Shown here: piece after piece, positions 60,100 through 64,000 of the stretch
Numbering within the stretch: position 1 is the first letter of the stretch
Layout of the letters: every line of letters begins with the position of its first letter
Origin: Actinomadura madurae
GTDB lineage: Bacteria > Actinomycetota > Actinomycetes > Streptosporangiales > Streptosporangiaceae
Direction: 5' to 3'
DNA: 64,000 nt
Assembly (NCBI RefSeq): GCF_900115095.1
Contig: NZ_FOVH01000003.1
Location: 1 to 64,000, forward strand
The notes under the pieces: generated by a model
Told to the model about the DNA's origin: nothing
The model's input: the letters and a program-made list of their open reading frames with translations, nothing else
The model's database searches: none
Made by a program: the position numbers and the translations under genes

Positions 60100-61383
60100 C
60101 TAGAAGTAGCGCAGGGCCACGTACACCCACGCCATCAGCGTGCTCAGCACCGTGACGATGATGCCGTAGCGGGTGAACTGCCAGAAGCTGATCGGGTGGC
60201 CGGTCCTGGCGGCGATGCCGATCGCGACGACGTTGGCGCTCGCGGCGACGGCCGTCCCGTTGCCGCCGAAGTCGGCGCCCAGCGCGAACGACCACCACAG
60301 CGCCTCGGCGGTGCGCGCGTCCGGCGCGCCCGCGGCCATCCCCTCCACGATCGGCGCCATCGTCGCCGCGTAGGGGATGTTGTCGAAGAACGCGCCGAGG
60401 ACGGCGGAGCCGAACAGCAGGCTGGTCGCGGCGACGAAGTGGTTGTCGCCGATCGTCTCCGCCGCCCAGGTGCCGATCGCCTCGATGACGCCCGTGTGCC
60501 CGAGGCCCGCCACCATCACGAACAGGCCCATGAAGAACACCAGCACGGACCATTCGACCTCCCGCAGGACGTCGGCGACCTCGACCCGCGACACCAGCAG
60601 CATCACGCCCGCGCCGACCAGCGCCACGATCGCCGGCTCCAGGTGCAGCACCGAGTGCAGCGTGAACGCGACGATGACCAGGCCGAGCACGACCAGGCAC
60701 CGGACGAGCAGCGCCGGGTCCGTGATCGCCTTGCGCTCGTCCAGCGACATCACCTCGGCGACGTACCGCTCGTCGTACGTGAACGACTTGCGGAACAGCA
60801 CCCGCGCCAGCAGCACGAAGGCGATGAAGACGAGCACCACGATCGGTGCCATGTGGACGAGGAAGTCGTTGAACGTCAGCCCCGCCCGGCTGGCGATGAT
60901 GATGTTCGGCGGGTCGCCGATCAGCGTCGACGCGCCGCCGATGTTGGACGCCAGCACCTCGGCGATCAGGTACGGATGGGCCGGGATGCGCAGCCGGTTG
61001 CAGACCACCACCGTCACCGGAGCCACCAGCATGATCGTGGTGACGTTGTCCAGGAACGGGGAGGCGACCGCGGTGATGGCCATGAGCATCACCAGCAGCC
61101 GGTACGGCCGGCCCTTCGAGCGCTTGGCCGCCCAGATCGCCAGGTAGTCGAACAGCCCGGTGCCCTTGATGATCCCGACGATGATCATCATGCCGAGCAG
61201 CAGGAAGATGACGTTCCAGTCGATCCCGTCGTGCTCGGAGAAGAACACCTCGGCGCCGGGGGCGAGCCCGAGCACCGTCATCGCGCCGGCCGCGATCAGG
61301 ACGACCTTGACCTTGTCGGCCTTCTCGGTCGCGATGAAGAAGAACGCGACGACGAAGATGGCGAGCGCCGCCACCGCCGTCAT
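60100..61383 (-). CDS. ArsB/NhaD-family ion transporter
   Basis: 427 residues, about 12 helices, ion transporter superfamily. Family segments: LLGMMIIVGIIKGTGLFDYL, ASPFLDNVTTIMLVAPVTVV, GGASTLIGDPPNIIIASRAG, and the repeat-2 counterpart AFFDNIPYAATMAPIVEG and GADFGGNGTAVAASANVVA. These are the two inverted repeats that form the ion path. Whether it moves arsenite, Na+/H+ or a carboxylate is not decided by the sequence; no ars regulator is adjacent. A CBS-domain gene lies 64 bp upstream on the same strand. Confidence 0.88.
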   Translation of the reverse strand: MTAVAALAIFVVAFFFIATEKADKVKVVLIAAGAMTVLGLAPGAEVFFSEHDGIDWNVIFLLLGMMIIVGIIKGTGLFDYLAIWAAKRSKGRPYRLLVMLMAITAVASPFLDNVTTIMLVAPVTVVVCNRLRIPAHPYLIAEVLASNIGGASTLIGDPPNIIIASRAGLTFNDFLVHMAPIVVLVFIAFVLLARVLFRKSFTYDERYVAEVMSLDERKAITDPALLVRCLVVLGLVIVAFTLHSVLHLEPAIVALVGAGVMLLVSRVEVADVLREVEWSVLVFFMGLFVMVAGLGHTGVIEAIGTWAAETIGDNHFVAATSLLFGSAVLGAFFDNIPYAATMAPIVEGMAAGAPDARTAEALWWSFALGADFGGNGTAVAASANVVAIGIAARTGHPISFWQFTRYGIIVTVLSTLMAWVYVALRYF

Positions 61384-61447
61384 CCCGGGTCCCCCGGTCG
61401 TGGACAGGGCGGGTCTCCCGGTCGCGCGCCGCCTGGCGGCGCGTCCG

Positions 61448-61906
61448 TCAGCCCTCGGGGCCGGACAAAGCCAGTGCCGACAGCAGCCGGTCGAGGATGA
61501 CGGCGCCGGTGAGGAGCCCGGCGTCGTCCACCACCGCGACCAGCGGGCTGCGCTGCCGCGCCATCACCGTGGCGAGTTCCAGCAGCGTCGCGGACGATCT
61601 GACGATGACGGGGCGGGGAGTGTGCTTGTCGAGGCAGTCGCCCACTTTCCTGTCGCGGATCTCGTGCCAGAAGACGTCCGCGTGCGCCTCGTCCACGGTG
61701 CGGGTCAGCGCAGGATCCTCCTGGTAGGCGACCGGCACCGCCAGCCGCAGCACCTGCGTGCCGGGCAGCACGACCTCGGGGCGCTGCGCCTCGTCCACGA
61801 CGATGAGGCCGGGCAGGCGGCCGAGCGCCATGACCTGTATCGCGTGGGCGATCGAGTCGTCCCGGGTCACGGTCGGCACCTGTATGGCGATGTCCCGCGC
61901 TTGCAT
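61448..61906 (-). CDS. CBS-pair protein, likely regulator of the adjacent transporter
   Basis: 152 residues with two CBS motifs: ARDIAIQVPTVTRDDSIAHA, GRLPGLIVVDEAQRPEVVLP, then CLDKHTPRPVIVRSSATLLE and RSPLVAVVDDAGLLTGAVIL. CBS pairs bind adenine nucleotides and regulate partner proteins. ATG at 61906 with AAGGGA 5 nt upstream. Same strand and order as the ArsB/NhaD gene, so probably one operon. Confidence 0.88.
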   Translation of the reverse strand: MQARDIAIQVPTVTRDDSIAHAIQVMALGRLPGLIVVDEAQRPEVVLPGTQVLRLAVPVAYQEDPALTRTVDEAHADVFWHEIRDRKVGDCLDKHTPRPVIVRSSATLLELATVMARQRSPLVAVVDDAGLLTGAVILDRLLSALALSGPEG

Positions 61907-62219
61907 GTCGTCCCTTCGGCTTCCGGAAAGCCTGGTTCTCGTGACTGATAGGTGCCTCCTTCTAACGCCGGGGGCGGCCCCGTCGCAAGACGGCCTCCGC
62001 GGCGTTACGGGCGGGTGACGGTGCCCGCCGCTCATTCGCTGTGCCATGCGTCCGCCCCTTTCGCGTACGCTGTCCAGTCTTTGCGTGCGGGCCGCTCGCC
62101 TATATCGGGTGCGACCCCCATATCGGCGGTGTGGATCATGTATCCGCAGGTGGCGGAGGCGCCTTCCGGTGCCGCGCGCCTACCATGGACGCGGGAGACG
62201 CGGGACCGGAGGTGATCGG
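61907..62219. other. 313-bp divergent region before the response regulator
   Basis: No supported gene. It holds the promoters of the CBS-protein and response regulator genes. A 7-bp direct repeat ATATCGG lies at 62102-62108 and 62120-62126, 18 bp apart; it may be a binding site for the NarL-type regulator itself. The reading frame that extends the regulator upstream to 62046 is rejected because of the ribosome site at 62208. Confidence 0.45.
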
Positions 62220-62879
62220 GTGCACACTCGGGAGTCGGCCACGCGGATACTGCTGGCCGACGATCACGCGCTGGTGCGGCGCGGGCTGCGCCTGATCCTG
62301 GACGCCGAGCCCGACCTGACCGTGGTCGCGGAGGCCGCCGACGGGGCGGAGGCGATCGACGCGCTCGGCGACGGCGGCGTCGACCTGGCGATCCTCGACA
62401 TCGCGATGCCGCGCATGACGGGCCTGCAGGCGGCGCGGGAGATCTCCCGCCGCTTCCCCACGGTCCGGACGCTGATCCTGTCGATGTACGACAACGAGCA
62501 GTACCTGTTCGAGGCGCTGAAGGCGGGCGCGTCCGGCTACGTGCTGAAGTCGGTCGCCGACCGCGACCTGCTGCACGCCGTCCGGGCCGCGATGCGCGGC
62601 GAGCCGTTCCTGTACCCGGCCGCCGTCACGGTGCTGATCCGCGAGTTCCTGGCCCGCGACCGGGACGGCGACGGCCCCGACGGCATCCTCACCCCCCGCG
62701 AGGAGGAGATCATCAAGCTGATCGCGGAGGGGTACTCCTCCAAGCAGATCGCCGAGCTGCTGACGATCAGCGTCAAGACCGTCGACCGGCACCGCGCGAA
62801 CATCCTCGGCAAGCTCGGCATGCGCGACCGGCTGGAGCTGGCGAAGTACGCGATCCGCGTCGGGCTCGTCGAGCCCTGA
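62220..62879 (+). CDS. NarL/LuxR-type response regulator
   Basis: 219 residues. Receiver domain with acidic pair Asp14/Asp15 (LLADDHALVRRG), phospho-acceptor Asp60 (LAILDIAMP) and GYVLKS; C-terminal LuxR HTH LTPREEEIIKLIAEGYSSKQ then TISVKTVDRHRANILGKLGM. GTG start with GGAGGT 6 nt upstream. Its kinase partner is encoded convergently just downstream, 16 bp away. Confidence 0.93.
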   Translation: MHTRESATRILLADDHALVRRGLRLILDAEPDLTVVAEAADGAEAIDALGDGGVDLAILDIAMPRMTGLQAAREISRRFPTVRTLILSMYDNEQYLFEALKAGASGYVLKSVADRDLLHAVRAAMRGEPFLYPAAVTVLIREFLARDRDGDGPDGILTPREEEIIKLIAEGYSSKQIAELLTISVKTVDRHRANILGKLGMRDRLELAKYAIRVGLVEP

Positions 62880-62895
62880 CCCTCGGCCGCGCGCC

Positions 62896-63870
62896 TCAGC
62901 CGCGGCGGTCGCCGGGCGGCGGGACGACCAGCCTCACCTCGGTGCCGCCGCCGTCCGCCGGCCCGATCGTGAGCTGCGCGCCGATGAGCATCGCGCGCTC
63001 CCGCATCCCGTGGATCCCCGACCCCACCTCGGTGGGCGGGCCGGAACCGTCGTCCACCACCCGCAGGACCACGCGGCCGTCCGCGTCCTGGGTCAGCGAC
63101 AGCTCGGCGTTCCGCGCGCCCGAGTGCCGCCACACGTTCGTCAGGCCCTCCTGCGCGATCCGGTAGATCACCAGCTCGGCGTCCGGGCCGAGCCCCTCCA
63201 GTCCGGCGTGGACGCGGCGGGTGACGTGCGGGCCGCCCGTCCCGGAGAACTCCGCGGCCAGGGCGGTGAGCGCGCTGCCCAGGCCCAGGTCGTCCAGGAC
63301 GCCGGGGCGCAGCCGCCGGGCCACGCGGCGCACCTCGTCCAGGCTCGACCGGACGACCTCCTGGACGCCCCGCAGCTCCTCGGCGACCTCCTCCGGCGCC
63401 CGGTTCACCACCGACTTCAGCTCCAGCAGCACCACCGTGAGGGTCTGGCCGATCTCGTCGTGCAGCTCCTGGGCGATGCGGCTCCGCTCCGCCTCCTGCG
63501 CGTCGAGCACGAGGGCGGTGCTGGTGCTGCGCTCGGCCTCCAGCCGGTCGAGCATCGCGTTGAACTGGTCGACGAGGTGGAACAGGTCGCCGTTCCCGCC
63601 CTTCGCGAGCCGGTCGCCGGAGCGCAGCGAGTTCATCCGCGCCATCAGCGCGGTGAGGGCCTCCAGGGGCGCCAGGCTGGCGCGCAGAAGGAACGCGTTC
63701 GCCGCCATCATCACCGCCAGCCCGATCGCGAGGACGGGCAGCTCGCGCAGCAGGATCGGCGACGACACGGTCACCGGCCCGACGGCGAGCGCGGCCGTGC
63801 CGACCGCGAAGATCAGCCCGTTGATGCCGAGGATGCGCCAGTACAGCGCCGACGCGGGTGTCCTGCTCAT
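62896..63870 (-). CDS. Sensor histidine kinase (HisKA_3 type)
   Basis: 324 residues. Two N-terminal helices (GINGLIFAVGTAALAV and LLRELPVLAIGLAVMMAANA), a HAMP-like linker, HisKA_3 with phospho-acceptor His137 (AERSRIAQELHDEIGQTLTV), and the ATPase domain (IYRIAQEGLTNVWRHSGARN, VVDDGSGPP, GIHGMRERAMLIGAQLTIGP). The sensory part is only about 60 residues, so it probably senses within or at the membrane. Tail-to-tail with the response regulator, an unusual order. Confidence 0.92.
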   Translation of the reverse strand: MSRTPASALYWRILGINGLIFAVGTAALAVGPVTVSSPILLRELPVLAIGLAVMMAANAFLLRASLAPLEALTALMARMNSLRSGDRLAKGGNGDLFHLVDQFNAMLDRLEAERSTSTALVLDAQEAERSRIAQELHDEIGQTLTVVLLELKSVVNRAPEEVAEELRGVQEVVRSSLDEVRRVARRLRPGVLDDLGLGSALTALAAEFSGTGGPHVTRRVHAGLEGLGPDAELVIYRIAQEGLTNVWRHSGARNAELSLTQDADGRVVLRVVDDGSGPPTEVGSGIHGMRERAMLIGAQLTIGPADGGGTEVRLVVPPPGDRRG

Positions 63871-64000
63871 GAGACCACGTCACCGCATCGGGGACGGTGT
63901 TGTCCATGCGTGACACCCGGCGGAGTGCCTGCATGACGGCCGTCCGCCGTTATGGGGTGTCGGCCCGATGGTGGCGCCCCGCCTCTTCGCCGATGGTGGA
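63871..64000. other. Window end, no gene seen
   Basis: 130 bp upstream of the histidine kinase gene. No clear ribosome site or TANNNT element close to the kinase start is seen, and no neighbouring coding sequence can be supported before the window ends. Confidence 0.4.

Overview
High-GC (about 70 percent) DNA with GTG/TTG starts, many leaderless-looking promoters, DUF397 and helix-turn-helix/DUF5753 genes, a class F sortase and an LpdA-type flavoprotein. Together these point to an actinomycete of the order Streptosporangiales, perhaps Actinomadura or a relative; the genus is an inference. Most of the window is chromosomal core or near-core metabolism with short regulatory modules between. Two mobile elements are visible, an IS481 end at the left edge and a TnpB element near 26-27.4 kb.

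Layout. 1-0.33 kb: 5' part of an IS481-type transposase gene. 0.47-3 kb: TCA genes icd and mdh, with a degenerate two-repeat type I-E CRISPR relic between them. 3-5.8 kb: a divergent NmrA oxidoreductase/TetR pair around a concentric operator, then a winged-helix methyltransferase. 6-10.5 kb: an Hsp90-type ATPase translationally coupled to a 918-residue TPR protein. 10.5-12.6 kb: galE-galK. 12.7-16.9 kb: CorC-like CBS protein, trpS, 2H phosphoesterase, YihY, NTF2-like protein. 17-21.6 kb: D,D-carboxypeptidase, GCS2 ligase and M20 amidohydrolase.

21.9-30.5 kb is the metabolic centre of the window: a BMP-family nucleoside ABC importer (lipoprotein, double ATPase, two permeases) followed by cytidine deaminase and thymidine phosphorylase. 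The importer operon is split between its two permeases by a TnpB (IS200/IS605-type) element. Adenosine deaminase, purine nucleoside phosphorylase and a phosphosugar mutase lie at 54-58 kb. Together these genes would import nucleosides, deaminate and phosphorolyse them, and send pentose phosphate to central metabolism.

31-51 kb is accessory and regulatory: a three-gene small-protein cassette facing an XRE/DUF5753 gene with three tandem DUF397 genes, two oxidoreductase/LysR divergent pairs, a 906-residue protein of unknown function, an XRE/NTF2 pair around a 17-bp palindrome, a probable two-domain immunity protein, a class F sortase with its likely substrate, and a TetR/DrrAB-type exporter pair with two operators 21 bp apart. 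51-64 kb: LysR/MFS pair, cupin, nucleoside genes, gamma-glutamylcyclotransferase-like protein, LpdA-type flavoprotein, ArsB/NhaD transporter with a CBS-domain partner, and a convergent NarL-type two-component system.

The observations most worth pursuing are the CRISPR relic, the Hsp90-TPR operon, the GC hairpin repeat with a covarying base pair (one copy inside the TPR gene), the TnpB insertion at a permease stop codon, and a recurrent leaderless-promoter geometry. All calls come from reading the sequence; no database search was run.
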